Positions 1 through 8,777 of a stretch of 64,000 nucleotides of DNA are shown here, in pieces. Under the pieces are notes generated by a model. The model worked only from the letters and a program-made list of their open reading frames with translations, did no database searches and had not been told where the DNA came from. The stretch lies in NCBI GenBank assembly GCA_963736445.1, contig CAVTOY010000001.1:204280-268279 (forward strand), in the 5' to 3' direction. Each line of letters opens with the position of its first letter. Within the stretch, counting starts at the first letter, position 1. Origin of the DNA: Thiosocius sp963736445. GTDB lineage: Bacteria > Pseudomonadota > Gammaproteobacteria > Chromatiales > Chromatiaceae. The translations under genes were made by a program, and so were the position numbers.

Positions 1-43
1 GAGTGACGAGGATACCACAGGGACCGGGGGCGCGTCGCTCAGT

Positions 44-1687
44 TCATGCGGCCTCCGGCGCGTCCTCGGTGACCAGATCACCGAAGGCCTCGGCGACATG
101 CTCGGCGAAGCTCTCCCCGGCGCTGGCGTAGAAGTTGAACACGGCGTGCACGCCGGCGTCGCGCAACGCCTGCTCGTGGTCGGGGTAGTGGGCTACCGAC
201 GCCAGTTGGAATTCGTAGCCCTGCTCCTGGAGCAGTCGTGCCACCGCCAGGTTCGAGGCGTGATCAGAGAAGGCCAGCAGGGCGAGCTTTACCTGGCCGG
301 TACGCTCTGCACGGGCCCAGAAGTCGGCGTCGGTGGCGTCACCGTGGGCGATGTGGCGTCCGGCCTCGCGATGACGCTCGACGTAGTCTTCGTTGATGTC
401 GACACCCAACACCACGTCGCCCCACTGCCGATGCAGATAGTCATAGGCGCCGGTGCCGACACGTCCCATGCCGAACACAATGACCCGGGCCTTGCCGGCG
501 CTGATCATTTCGTCGCCGGGCAGACGCGTGCGGGTCTGGAACCGGTGCAGCGGGTGGCGCAGGCGCGCATAGAGTTGCTTGGACATCGCGTTCAGCGGTG
601 ACGCGAGCAGGAAGCTGATCGACAGGCCGACCGCCAGGATCGCCAGCCATTCCTTGCCCAGCCAGCCGTGACTCACCCCCAGGGCCCCCACAATCAGGCC
701 GAATTCGCTGAAGTTGCTCAGGCCCAGCGACGCCAGCGTTGCACTGCGCGCACGCATGCGCTGGCGCGTCATCAGCAGGAAATACAGCGCCGTCTTGATC
801 GGCAGGATCAGTATCAACAGCAGCGTGGCTGCGCCCAGCGTGGCCCAACTGAGATCGGCGGACAGACCGATGGAGAGGAAGAAGCCGATCAGGAACAGGT
901 CTTTGAAGCTCAGCAGCGACTTGGCCAGTTCGTTGGTCTTCGGGTGGCCCGCCAGCACGACCCCGAGCACCAGTGCGCCCAGGTCCGCCTTGACGCCTAC
1001 CGATTCGAACAGCGCCGCGCCACCCAGCGGCAGTATCCAGCCCATCAGCACCAACAGCTCACCGTGCCCGACTTTCTCCAGCACCCGCAGCAGCAGCGGC
1101 CTCAGCGGTATCAGCCCGAACAGCAGCAGCGCCCAAACGCTCGGTATCTTGGCCGACGAGGCGGCAATGAACACGACCGCGAAGATGTCCTGCACGATTA
1201 GCAGACCGATGGCGACGCGGCCGTGTACAGCACCCATCTCACCACGCGCCTCGAAGACCTTCACGGCGAAGACCGTGCTGGAAAAACTCAGGGCGAACCC
1301 GATCAACAGCGCGCTGGGCAGGGAGAGATCGCTGATCATCCCGAGTCCAAGGATCGCCAGCCCCTTTATCAGGATCATCGCCAGGACGGTTATCACCAGC
1401 ATGTGCACGCTGGCGGTCAGCCACACTACCGGTGCGATCAAGTCCTTTACGTGCAGTTTTAGGCCGATGGTAAATAGCAGCAGCGTGACGCCGAGGTCGG
1501 CGATCTTCTGCAGCATCTCGGTGTTCTGCATGCCGAGTCCGCCGAGCACGAAACCCGCGACGAGAAAGCCGATCAGCGGCGGCAGGCCGGCCACTCTGGC
1601 GACCATCCCGAGCAGGAACGCGACCGCCAGCGGCAGCACATGGTTGATGTCGATGGCCGACAGGTCAATTGGCGCGAGTGTGTCCAT
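44..1687 (-). CDS. CPA2-family cation:proton antiporter with TrkA-N domain
   Basis: A 547-residue inner-membrane protein. The first ~385 residues are a run of hydrophobic helices of the Na+/H+ exchanger (CPA2, KefB/YbaL-like) type. From about residue 402 there is a Rossmann TrkA-N domain with the nucleotide-binding motif VIVFGMGRVG and an acidic residue after the second strand (GVDINEDY). Family members exchange K+ or Na+ for H+ and are gated by NAD(H) or other ligands at the TrkA domain. The substrate cannot be read from sequence. The ATG start is followed at once by hydrophobic sequence and the length is normal for the family. It appears to stand alone, since the next minus-strand gene upstream ends about 240 bases away. 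Confidence 0.9.
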   Translation of the reverse strand: MDTLAPIDLSAIDINHVLPLAVAFLLGMVARVAGLPPLIGFLVAGFVLGGLGMQNTEMLQKIADLGVTLLLFTIGLKLHVKDLIAPVVWLTASVHMLVITVLAMILIKGLAILGLGMISDLSLPSALLIGFALSFSSTVFAVKVFEARGEMGAVHGRVAIGLLIVQDIFAVVFIAASSAKIPSVWALLLFGLIPLRPLLLRVLEKVGHGELLVLMGWILPLGGAALFESVGVKADLGALVLGVVLAGHPKTNELAKSLLSFKDLFLIGFFLSIGLSADLSWATLGAATLLLILILPIKTALYFLLMTRQRMRARSATLASLGLSNFSEFGLIVGALGVSHGWLGKEWLAILAVGLSISFLLASPLNAMSKQLYARLRHPLHRFQTRTRLPGDEMISAGKARVIVFGMGRVGTGAYDYLHRQWGDVVLGVDINEDYVERHREAGRHIAHGDATDADFWARAERTGQVKLALLAFSDHASNLAVARLLQEQGYEFQLASVAHYPDHEQALRDAGVHAVFNFYASAGESFAEHVAEAFGDLVTEDAPEAA

Positions 1688-1925
1688 GACCTAGCCTGGA
1701 GATCTCACCGGTGCAGGGCAGCGGCTGCGATGCAAGGGTATTGTCTTGATTGTGGCCATAAGTCGGTGATCTGACTGTCCGTTGTTCCGCTCATCGAGCC
1801 ACTGTTGATCGGGCCGAGAGATCCCCGGGCTCGAGGACCGCCGCGAGAGCTTCGCGGCATGATCGCACGAACGCGGTCGGGATTCTTAGCGGCGAGGTCC
1901 TGCGGTTCTCACGGCGCGGGGGGTT

Positions 1926-2183
1926 TCAACCCAGCGGCGACTGTCCCGGCAGTTCGGGTGCCGGTGGGTCGAGCCATCGCGGGGAGAAATCCGCTGCGCA
2001 ATGGCAGCGACCCGCCGCGCCGAAGCGCGTCAGGCGCTCGGTCTCGCATGCCTTGATCGAATCGAACGGCCCGATGATACCGACCGGGCGCACGGGTGTG
2101 GAGCCGGGTGGATGAATATGGCAGCTGATCGGTGGTGCGGCCACGGCCCGGCAAGGCAGACCGGCCAGTAGGATCGTGACCAT
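1926..2183 (-). CDS. possible small secreted protein
   Basis: An 85-residue frame starting 7 bases after the stop of the DUF3299 lipoprotein gene. The start at 2183 gives a short signal-like segment (MVTILLAGLP...AVAAP) followed by a Cys- and Pro-containing region with the segment GPFDSIKACETERL and paired cysteines (CHC). I do not recognise a family. The signal peptide, the cysteines and the tight spacing behind a lipoprotein gene support a real secreted product. The ribosome binding site is weak, so it could be a chance frame. Confidence 0.38.
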   Translation of the reverse strand: MVTILLAGLPCRAVAAPPISCHIHPPGSTPVRPVGIIGPFDSIKACETERLTRFGAAGRCHCAADFSPRWLDPPAPELPGQSPLG

Positions 2184-2190
2184 GGCCGCT

Positions 2191-2847
2191 CTAGTCGTAA
2201 GGTGCGATGTCGTTGGCATAGAGGGTGTAGCCGGCCTCCGCGATGTCGTTGTCGATGCGCTTGACGCTCATCGTGCCCGTCACCCAGATCACGTCGAAGA
2301 GTTCCGGGCGGGTTCCCTTGCCGGTCTCGGTAACTACGTAAACCGTCTGGTTGGCGGGCGGCGGCGGCACATGGACGCAGGCGCCGTAGTAGGGTACCAG
2401 CAGGAAACCGGTGGTCTCGTCCGCGTCGGCCTCGACGGGCACGACGAATCCGGGCAGCTTGACCAGCCGGCCGTCGAGGTCCTCGCGCACCGGGGCCTGG
2501 TCCCAGACCTCTTTGAGCCGGTCCATGAGCTCCTGGGCGCGTGGATCATCGTCGGCCATGTCCTCGACCTGGAATTCCTCCAGGAGCTTGTCTGGACGAA
2601 AATCGTCGGGGATGAGCGAATCCCACTCCAGCTCTATTGTCGCGGTGTCGCCGCCGGGCACGGGCGTTGGTGTTGGCGCGACAGCGGTGGCGGCATCGTC
2701 AGCGGAACCAAGGTCGGTGCGAAGGTCGCTGATCGCCGGCCTGGCCGCCGATTCGACAGCGGGCGGCGGAGCCGACTCTTGCGAGCAGGCGCCGAGCAGC
2801 AGCAAGGCTGCGGCTGAAGCCAGGGTACGAGAGTGGGATGCGGACAT
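2191..2847 (-). CDS. DUF3299 lipoprotein
   Basis: A 218-residue protein with a lipoprotein signal peptide (lipobox LLGAC near residue 21) and a low-complexity linker. Its C-terminal half has the DUF3299 pattern: WDSLIPDDF, then LPGFVVPVE, then FLLVPYYGACVHVPPPPANQ, a Cys-His segment. DUF3299 proteins are exported and their function is not established; the conserved CxH element suggests a metal or redox role, which is inference. The gene is divergent from the feo operon across about 240 bases. Confidence 0.85.
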   Translation of the reverse strand: MSASHSRTLASAAALLLLGACSQESAPPPAVESAARPAISDLRTDLGSADDAATAVAPTPTPVPGGDTATIELEWDSLIPDDFRPDKLLEEFQVEDMADDDPRAQELMDRLKEVWDQAPVREDLDGRLVKLPGFVVPVEADADETTGFLLVPYYGACVHVPPPPANQTVYVVTETGKGTRPELFDVIWVTGTMSVKRIDNDIAEAGYTLYANDIAPYD

Positions 2848-3026
2848 TCGGGCTTCTCATCATGCGTCGTCGAAAATGATCGGCGCGGCGGCGAGGCCAG
2901 GGCCTTTGCACACATCGCTCCGAATGCGCAGAGTACCGCATGTATTGCGCGAACGGCACCCGCACCCAGGCACCGGCCACTAACCCGCGCCGCGCGACGA
3001 TTCGCGGCACATCGTGAAATTCATTG

Positions 3027-3055
3027 TTTACTGATACACGGTCTAGCGATATCCT
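3027..3055 (+). promoter_or_regulatory. candidate sigma-70 promoter of feoABC
   Basis: TTTACT (3027-3032), a 17-base spacer and TATCCT (3050-3055) each match the -35 and -10 consensus at four of six positions. Initiation would fall near 3062, inside the Fur-type palindrome and about 30 bases before the chosen feoA start. Confidence 0.5.
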
Positions 3056-3061
3056 AGAAAT

Positions 3062-3076
3062 TGAGAACGGTTCTCA
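3062..3076. promoter_or_regulatory. Fur box upstream of feoA
   Basis: TGAGAAC-G-GTTCTCA is a perfect 7-1-7 inverted repeat with five of seven positions per arm matching the Fur half-site TGATAAT. It lies across the predicted start of transcription of feoABC, where iron-loaded Fur would block RNA polymerase. The sequence is seen directly; binding by Fur is inferred from the match and the gene context. Confidence 0.8.
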
Positions 3077-3091
3077 TTAGGGTTGCTCGCC

Positions 3092-3325
3092 TTGTCCCGA
3101 ATCCTTGCCTTGAGCGAACTGGCCGTGGGTCAGCGCCTGCGACTGGTGCGTGTCGAAGGAGGTCAGCGACTGCAACGTCGCCTGCTGGCTCTCGGCCTCA
3201 GCATCGGCCGTGAGATGGAACTCGTCCAGCGACGCGGTGGCGGCGTGGTGCTGGCGAGCGGTGGTAATCGCGTTGCGCTCGGCGAGGGCGTGGCGCTCCG
3301 ACTGTTTGCCGAGGTCCTGGATTGA
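3092..3325 (+). CDS. feoA: ferrous iron transport protein FeoA
   Basis: A 77-residue SH3-like FeoA protein with the usual features LSELAVGQRLRLV, then RRLLALGLSIGREMELV and a C-terminal VALRLFAEVLD. FeoA is a small cytoplasmic accessory of the FeoB Fe2+ transporter. No ATG is available. I chose TTG at 3092 because AGGG lies 9 bases before it; TTG at 3083 is an alternative adding three residues. The stop overlaps the feoB start by four bases, indicating translational coupling. Confidence 0.9.
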   Translation: MSRILALSELAVGQRLRLVRVEGGQRLQRRLLALGLSIGREMELVQRRGGGVVLASGGNRVALGEGVALRLFAEVLD

Positions 3326-5646
3326 AGAGTGCCCCACCTACCGCCGAGACACCACGCGGCGCACTGACCATTGCCATCGCGGGCAACCCGAACTGCGGTA
3401 AATCGGCGCTGTTCAATGCCCTCACCGGGATTCGCCAGAAGACCGGGAATTGGCCGGGTGTCACCGTCGAACGCAAGGCTGGAAACTGCCGCATCGACGG
3501 CCGGGACATCACCGTCGTCGATCTCCCCGGCATCTACTCGTTCGATGCCGACTCGCTGGACGAGCAGATCACGCGAGATTATCTGCTGTCGCGCGACGCA
3601 GACCTGGTGGTCAACGTGGTCGACGCGGCGAATCTCGAGCGCAACCTCTACTTCTCGGTGCAGCTGCTCGAGATGGGCGTGCCGCTGGTGGTCGCGCTGA
3701 ACATGATGGACGTCGCGCGCAAACAGGGTATTCAGATCGACACCGAGGCGCTGGCGCGCCGCCTTGGTTGTCCGGTGGTGCCCATAGTGGCAACCAGCCG
3801 CGAGGGCCTGAGCGAACTGCAGGCGCGCATGTTGGCGGTCGCTGACAATCGGCAGGCGCCCGGTTTTCCGCTGGCGCTCGACGAGGCGGTCGAACAGGCG
3901 CTTTTGCGGCTGATGCCGCTGTTGACCGACGTGGACGAGAAGAATCGCCGCTGGGTGGCCCTCAAGGCGCTCGAAGACGGCAGCGGGGATGCGACGCCGC
4001 GGGCACTCTCCTCTGCCGTTGGCGAGGTCCGGACCTGGGTTGAGGACCGCTATGGCAAGGATGTCGGCCTCGCGATCGCCGACAGTCGCTACACGCATGC
4101 GCATACCCTGGCCCGTGAGGTGGCCCGCCATGCGGATTCCTTCGGACGCACGTTGAGTGACCGTATCGACAGTCTGGTGCTGGGTCGCTGGACCGGCATC
4201 CCGCTTTTCCTGGCGGTGATGTATCTGATGTTCCTGTTCACCATCAATCTCGGCGGGGCCTTCATCGACTTGTTCGACGGCGTCGCCGGCGCGCTGTTCG
4301 TCGACGGCTTTGGTGAGCTGATCAGCGCGGCCGGCGGGCCGGCGTGGCTGCGGACGCTGCTCGCGGACGGCGTCGGTGGTGGGTTGCAGGTGGTGGCCAC
4401 CTTTATCCCAATCATCGCTGCGCTGTATCTATTCCTGTCGGTTCTGGAAGACTCGGGCTACATGGCACGCGCGGCCTTCGTCATGGACCGCTCGATGCGC
4501 GCAATCGGCCTGCCGGGCAAGGCTTTCGTGCCCCTGATTGTGGGTTTCGGTTGCAATGTGCCCGCGATCATGGCCACCCGCACCTTGGAGAATGAGCGCG
4601 AACGCAAACTCACGATCCTGATGAATCCATTCATGTCTTGCGGTGCCCGGCTGCCGGTGTATGCGCTGTTCGCGGCGGCCTTCTTCCCGACCTCGGGTCA
4701 GAACGTGGTTTTCGTGCTGTACCTCACCGGGATCGCGGTCGCGATCCTGACCGGCCTGATGATGAAGAAATCGCTGTTGCCCGGCAGCAGCAGCGGGTTT
4801 GTCATGGAACTCCCGCCCTACCACCTGCCGACGCTGCGCGGCATTCTGCTGCGCGCCTGGGATAGGGTGCGATTGTTCGTCCGTGAGGCGGGCCAGGTAA
4901 TTGTGGTCATGGTGGTCGTACTCAATCTGCTTAATTCGCTCGGCACCGACGGTACGTTCGGCAACCAGGACAGCGAGCGGTCGGTGCTGAGCGAGACGGC
5001 GCGCATGGTGACCCCGGCGTTTGCGCCGATGGGACTGCGTGAGGACAACTGGCCTGCAGTCGTTGGAATTTTCTCCGGCGTACTTGCCAAAGAGGTCATC
5101 GTCGGCACGCTCGATAACCTCTACAGCCGGGTCGCCGCATCTGGCGCGCCACCGAGCGAGGCGCCGTTCGACCTGCTGCAGAGCCTGGAGGACGCCGCGC
5201 GGACGGTGCCGATCAATCTGGCCGCCGCATCGCGGGCGCTGCTGGACCCGCTCGACCTGGCGAGCCTGGAAGCCGGTGACGCGGCCGCGCACGGTGTCAA
5301 CGAAGCGGTATTCGGGGCCATGCATGCGCGCTTCGACGGCCAGGTCGGTGCCTTTGCCTATCTGCTGTTTGTGCTCCTGTACTTCCCCTGTGCGGCGACG
5401 ATCGGTGTGATCCGGCGCGAGACCGGCACCGCCTGGGCGCTGTTCGTCGCGGCATGGACCACCGGCGTGGCCTATACGGTCGCGACGCTGTTCTATCAGA
5501 CCGCCACCTATGCGGCGCATCCGCGGAGCTCGCTCGCCTGGATCCTCGGTCTGGCAGCGATCTTCACGTTGACGGTGGTTGCACTGCGCTGGTGGGGGAG
5601 GCGCGGCGGTGGCACGCCGGAGACACTCGACTGGGCCGAGCGATGA
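3322..5646 (+). CDS. feoB: ferrous iron transporter FeoB
   Basis: A 774-residue protein with an N-terminal G domain: G1 GNPNCGKS (residues 21-28), G3 DLPG, and G4 NMMD. A helical regulatory segment and then a polytopic membrane domain with two Gate regions follow, including GFGCNVPAIMATRTLE and the later CAATIGVIRRETG. It imports Fe2+ across the inner membrane. The TTG start overlaps the feoA stop and the TGA overlaps the feoC ATG, so the three genes form one translationally coupled unit under the upstream Fur box. Length is normal for FeoB. Confidence 0.97.
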   Translation: MKSAPPTAETPRGALTIAIAGNPNCGKSALFNALTGIRQKTGNWPGVTVERKAGNCRIDGRDITVVDLPGIYSFDADSLDEQITRDYLLSRDADLVVNVVDAANLERNLYFSVQLLEMGVPLVVALNMMDVARKQGIQIDTEALARRLGCPVVPIVATSREGLSELQARMLAVADNRQAPGFPLALDEAVEQALLRLMPLLTDVDEKNRRWVALKALEDGSGDATPRALSSAVGEVRTWVEDRYGKDVGLAIADSRYTHAHTLAREVARHADSFGRTLSDRIDSLVLGRWTGIPLFLAVMYLMFLFTINLGGAFIDLFDGVAGALFVDGFGELISAAGGPAWLRTLLADGVGGGLQVVATFIPIIAALYLFLSVLEDSGYMARAAFVMDRSMRAIGLPGKAFVPLIVGFGCNVPAIMATRTLENERERKLTILMNPFMSCGARLPVYALFAAAFFPTSGQNVVFVLYLTGIAVAILTGLMMKKSLLPGSSSGFVMELPPYHLPTLRGILLRAWDRVRLFVREAGQVIVVMVVVLNLLNSLGTDGTFGNQDSERSVLSETARMVTPAFAPMGLREDNWPAVVGIFSGVLAKEVIVGTLDNLYSRVAASGAPPSEAPFDLLQSLEDAARTVPINLAAASRALLDPLDLASLEAGDAAAHGVNEAVFGAMHARFDGQVGAFAYLLFVLLYFPCAATIGVIRRETGTAWALFVAAWTTGVAYTVATLFYQTATYAAHPRSSLAWILGLAAIFTLTVVALRWWGRRGGGTPETLDWAER

Positions 5647-5915
5647 TCCTTTCGCGGATCCTGGACCTGCTGGCCAAGCAGCAGACGGCGACGCTGGATG
5701 AAATTGCGCGCGCCGTCGGTTCGCCACCGCCAGCGGTACGCAGCATGCTGGAAACGCTGCAGCGTAAGGGTCTGGTGCACCGCCTGGAGATGCAGCCCGG
5801 TTGCGGCTCGCGGTGTAGCCGTTGCGCACCAGGCGCGGTCGAGGTGTTTGCGTCCGGGCCGGCGGGCGACACGCCGCCCCCTGCGGATGGCTCGGCGCGC
5901 CGATGCGGCATTTGA
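5643..5915 (+). CDS. feoC: FeoC-like transcriptional regulator/accessory protein
   Basis: A 90-residue protein with an N-terminal winged-helix segment (MILSRILDLLAKQQTATLDE) and a cysteine cluster (CGSRCSRC) of the kind FeoC uses to bind an Fe-S cluster. ATG overlaps the feoB stop as ATGA. The tail after the cluster is Pro/Gly-rich and ends with one further Cys. FeoC is thought to stabilise or regulate FeoB. The call rests on position, the helix pattern and the cysteines; FeoC sequences are poorly conserved. Confidence 0.8.
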   Translation: MILSRILDLLAKQQTATLDEIARAVGSPPPAVRSMLETLQRKGLVHRLEMQPGCGSRCSRCAPGAVEVFASGPAGDTPPPADGSARRCGI

Positions 5916-5928
5916 TCCAACAACAAAT

Positions 5929-5947
5929 CCCCCGGCGGAGCCGGGGG
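5929..5947 (+). terminator. GC-rich hairpin after feoC
   Basis: CCCCCGGC / GCCGGGGG form an 8-bp stem with a 3-base loop, 13 bases after the feoC stop. There is no T-run on the plus strand; a loose T-rich stretch (ATTTGTTGTTG) follows on the minus strand. It may terminate or protect the feo mRNA 3' end. Confidence 0.4.
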
Positions 5948-6174
5948 CAAGAGGCAGTCGGACCATGGGAAGGCAGAGGGAATACACGACCGCCCCGCCG
6001 GGCAATCGCCGTCCTTGGCGAAAGATCAGATCCCGACTCAAAGCGGTGGACCGCGGGGTTGAGGAATCGTTCCGAGATGGGCCAGGGCCGGGTTCAGGAC
6101 ATCGCGGCTGCACATCTCGCCTGCTTAACGCTTCTCGAGCTGCCGCAGTCGGCGTACTCATCGGAGGTTGCTTG

Positions 6175-6696
6175 ATGCACGGGGGTGGTTCGAAGGCGAC
6201 TCAGCCGCGCGAGCGGCTGCCGATAGATGCAGCCCACTGGCGCCTGGTGAGCGACCGCGTCATGGGTGGCTTGTCAGCTGGCGGTATGCGGCGCACGGAT
6301 CGCGCGGGCGTCCCGGTGACCTGCCTGCAGGGCATCGTGCGGACTGAGAACAACGGCGGCTTCCTGCAGCTGGCGCTCGACCTTGACGACGCGCTTGCGC
6401 GGCAAGCCAAGGCCTACGACGGCCTGGCGTTCGATGTGGCCGGCAACGGCGAGTCCTACAACGTCCACCTTCGCACGGCTGACTTATGGCGGCCGTGGCA
6501 GTCCTACCGCGCGAGCTTCAATGCAGATCCGCAGTGGCGGCGCATCGAGTTTCCGTTTGCAGGCTTCGAGCCCCACAGAACGGACTCAGCGTTGCGCGTG
6601 GACCGTCTGCAACGCATCGGCATCGTGGCGATCGGCCGCGCGTTCGAAGCGGATATCTGCGTCGCGGCGCCGGCCTTCTACCGGGCGGACGACTGA
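6175..6696 (+). CDS. CIA30-family protein
   Basis: A 173-residue protein matching the CIA30 (complex I intermediate-associated protein 30) galactose-binding-like fold: WRLVSDRVMGGLS, then NNGGFLQLALDL, YDGLAFDVAGNGESYNVHLR, and WRRIEFPFAGF. Eukaryotic CIA30 helps assemble NADH dehydrogenase; bacterial homologues are mostly unstudied. ATG at 6175 is preceded by GGAGG eight bases away, so I chose it, but the upstream codons read like a lipobox (LIGGC), so an earlier start cannot be excluded. Its stop lies 19 bases inside the convergent metallopeptidase gene. Confidence 0.8.
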   Translation: MHGGGSKATQPRERLPIDAAHWRLVSDRVMGGLSAGGMRRTDRAGVPVTCLQGIVRTENNGGFLQLALDLDDALARQAKAYDGLAFDVAGNGESYNVHLRTADLWRPWQSYRASFNADPQWRRIEFPFAGFEPHRTDSALRVDRLQRIGIVAIGRAFEADICVAAPAFYRADD

Positions 6697-8777
6697 CGCC
6701 CCGCGACCGGAGGTGCGGTAGCCGTGTCCGCTTCCCCAAGCGCCGCACGTGGGGTCAGCTGCAGCGGCACCGGGGCCTGCCCGAGCTGTCGCGACAATCT
6801 GGAGTGCACCGAGGTCAGGCTGTCGCGCACCTGGTTCGCGCCGCTGTCCGCATCGAATACCAAGCGGCCATAGCTCCCGTAGTGGGTGAGCTTGCGCGCC
6901 AGGCTCGCGACCGCCTGCGGCGTCGCGGCACCGACGAAGCCGGTCGCGACCCCGCTCGCATCGTTGGCGACCAACACGACACCCGCCTCGTCCGCGCCGT
7001 AGCGGGTGCCGCGAACAACCGCTGCGTCGTCCTCCAGCGTCTGCCCGTCGCGTGCGAAGCCCGCCCGCGCCCGTGCCAGTAGACGATTTTCCCAGCCGAG
7101 CAACAGACGGTTGGCCGAGGGCGGCAGTAGCGTCCCGTCGTCGGCCACCTGGAGCCCCGGGTAGCGCGCCTGCCATTGCCTGGCCAGGGCCATCCAGGCC
7201 TCGCGCATCGGCGCGGGCGCCGCTGCGGGTATCACCAGCCAGCTGTCGGTACCGCCGAACAGCTGGTTGAGCGCCGGCGGCTGCTCGGTCGGATCGAGAT
7301 AGCGCAACAGGTCGTATTCAGGGTCGATATCGACGCGCAGCGGCTCGCCCGGGAGATCGAAGACCAGGCGATTGCGCGGCTTGTCGACGCGGGCCTGCAG
7401 CAGTCTGGCCGATGTCTCGCCGCTCAGGCTGACCGCGACCGGCAGGTCGAACGCGAACGGCGGCGCGTTTTCCTGGGCGATATCGAGCGTGAGTCTATAG
7501 GTGCCGCTACTGGCTTCGACCCCTACATCGACCAGGCGCAGTCTGGGCGCGTCGGGGCGCTCCAGCCACTGCCTTGCCTGGGCCGCCAGCTCGCGGTCGG
7601 GTCCGGTGATGCTGTCGATGGCGTCGGCGAAACCGATCGGTGAAAAGCGGTGTTGCTGCCACAGGCGCTGCAGACCGGCGCTGAAGGCCGCATCCCCCAT
7701 GGCGGTGCGCAGCATGTGGAACAACATCAGCGATTTGCTATAGCCGATCGACTGTGAGGTGTCATTGTGTCGGCTGACGAACTGCAGCAGCGGCATGTCC
7801 TCGCCATCTGCGGCGAAATTGCTGTAGCGCTGCAGGGCCTTGAGTCGGTATTGCCGGCCTTTGCCCTGCCGCTCCTGCATCCAGTGATCGGCCATATAGG
7901 CCGTCAGGCCCTCGCTCCAGTTGCCTTTCTGATAGTCGACCCATACGCCGTTGCCCCACCAGTTGTGCAGGATCTCATGCGGTAGCGAGGTGTAGGGGAT
8001 AAATGGCAGGCGCATCACCTGCGAACCCAGCAGTGTGAACGAGGGCATCCCAAAACCGGTCTGCCAGGGATTCTCCACCACGGCGAATTTTTCGTAAGGG
8101 TAGTCACCGATCAGCCGGCTGTAGTGATCGATGTAGTCACCCATGACGCCGAGATAGGTCTCCGCCAGTGCAGCATCTTCCTTGAGCAACCAGACCGACA
8201 GATCGATAGCGCCATGGCTGCGGTGATAACGCGTGAAGCGGTTGGCGATCAAATACAGGGCGTCGTGCGGCTGGTCGGAGGTCCAGTTGACTTGGCCGTC
8301 TTGTCGACTTCGCCCGCCCACCCCGACCGCCTGCCAGCCCGCGGGCAGCGATACGGCCATCCGTACCCGGTCGATGGGGAGATCGAACAGTGGGAACCAG
8401 GCGGAGGCGCCGTCGAGATAGACGCCCTCTTCGGAAACGCTGCCGATCGGCATACCGCCGTGCGTGCGCTGACCGGAAAACCGCGGGCGGCCCTGGTAAC
8501 GCAATGTGAGCGATCGCCCGGGTGTCTGCATGCTGACGCGGTAGGCCTTGCGCAGACCGTCGGCGGAAGTGGCCAGCGTCTGCAGCGTGCCGTCCGCGGT
8601 CTGCACCGACAGGCCGGCGTTGAGTACGAACTCGAAGGCGGCCGTCGGATCTTCCACCCGAACGTTATCTTCGACGGAGATTTCCCCAGAATCCGGACGC
8701 ACATCGACCGCGAGCTCATGGGTTAGTCTTTGCGCTGACGCAGACAAGGGTGCGCAAATGAGAAACAAACACAGCAT
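6678..8777 (-). CDS. M1-family-like zinc metallopeptidase (exported)
   Basis: About 699 residues from ATG 8777, starting with a signal peptide (MLCLFLICAPLSASA). The zinc site HEILH lies at residues 267-271, followed about 18 residues later by the glutamate in NWSEGLTAYMADHW. The flanking regions resemble aminopeptidase N-type (M1) proteins, with an N-terminal beta-rich domain and a C-terminal extension of unknown fold. It is probably a periplasmic peptidase; activity is inferred from the motif. In-frame starts upstream (8834, 8876) exist but would run further into the divergent gene. The 3' end overlaps the CIA30 gene tail to tail. Confidence 0.82.
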   Translation of the reverse strand: MLCLFLICAPLSASAQRLTHELAVDVRPDSGEISVEDNVRVEDPTAAFEFVLNAGLSVQTADGTLQTLATSADGLRKAYRVSMQTPGRSLTLRYQGRPRFSGQRTHGGMPIGSVSEEGVYLDGASAWFPLFDLPIDRVRMAVSLPAGWQAVGVGGRSRQDGQVNWTSDQPHDALYLIANRFTRYHRSHGAIDLSVWLLKEDAALAETYLGVMGDYIDHYSRLIGDYPYEKFAVVENPWQTGFGMPSFTLLGSQVMRLPFIPYTSLPHEILHNWWGNGVWVDYQKGNWSEGLTAYMADHWMQERQGKGRQYRLKALQRYSNFAADGEDMPLLQFVSRHNDTSQSIGYSKSLMLFHMLRTAMGDAAFSAGLQRLWQQHRFSPIGFADAIDSITGPDRELAAQARQWLERPDAPRLRLVDVGVEASSGTYRLTLDIAQENAPPFAFDLPVAVSLSGETSARLLQARVDKPRNRLVFDLPGEPLRVDIDPEYDLLRYLDPTEQPPALNQLFGGTDSWLVIPAAAPAPMREAWMALARQWQARYPGLQVADDGTLLPPSANRLLLGWENRLLARARAGFARDGQTLEDDAAVVRGTRYGADEAGVVLVANDASGVATGFVGAATPQAVASLARKLTHYGSYGRLVFDADSGANQVRDSLTSVHSRLSRQLGQAPVPLQLTPRAALGEADTATAPPVAGRQSSAR

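Noticed and set aside
4429..5829. Long open frame antisense to feoB
   Set aside because: Basic, Arg/Gln-rich low-information translation; a shadow of the feoB coding frame.
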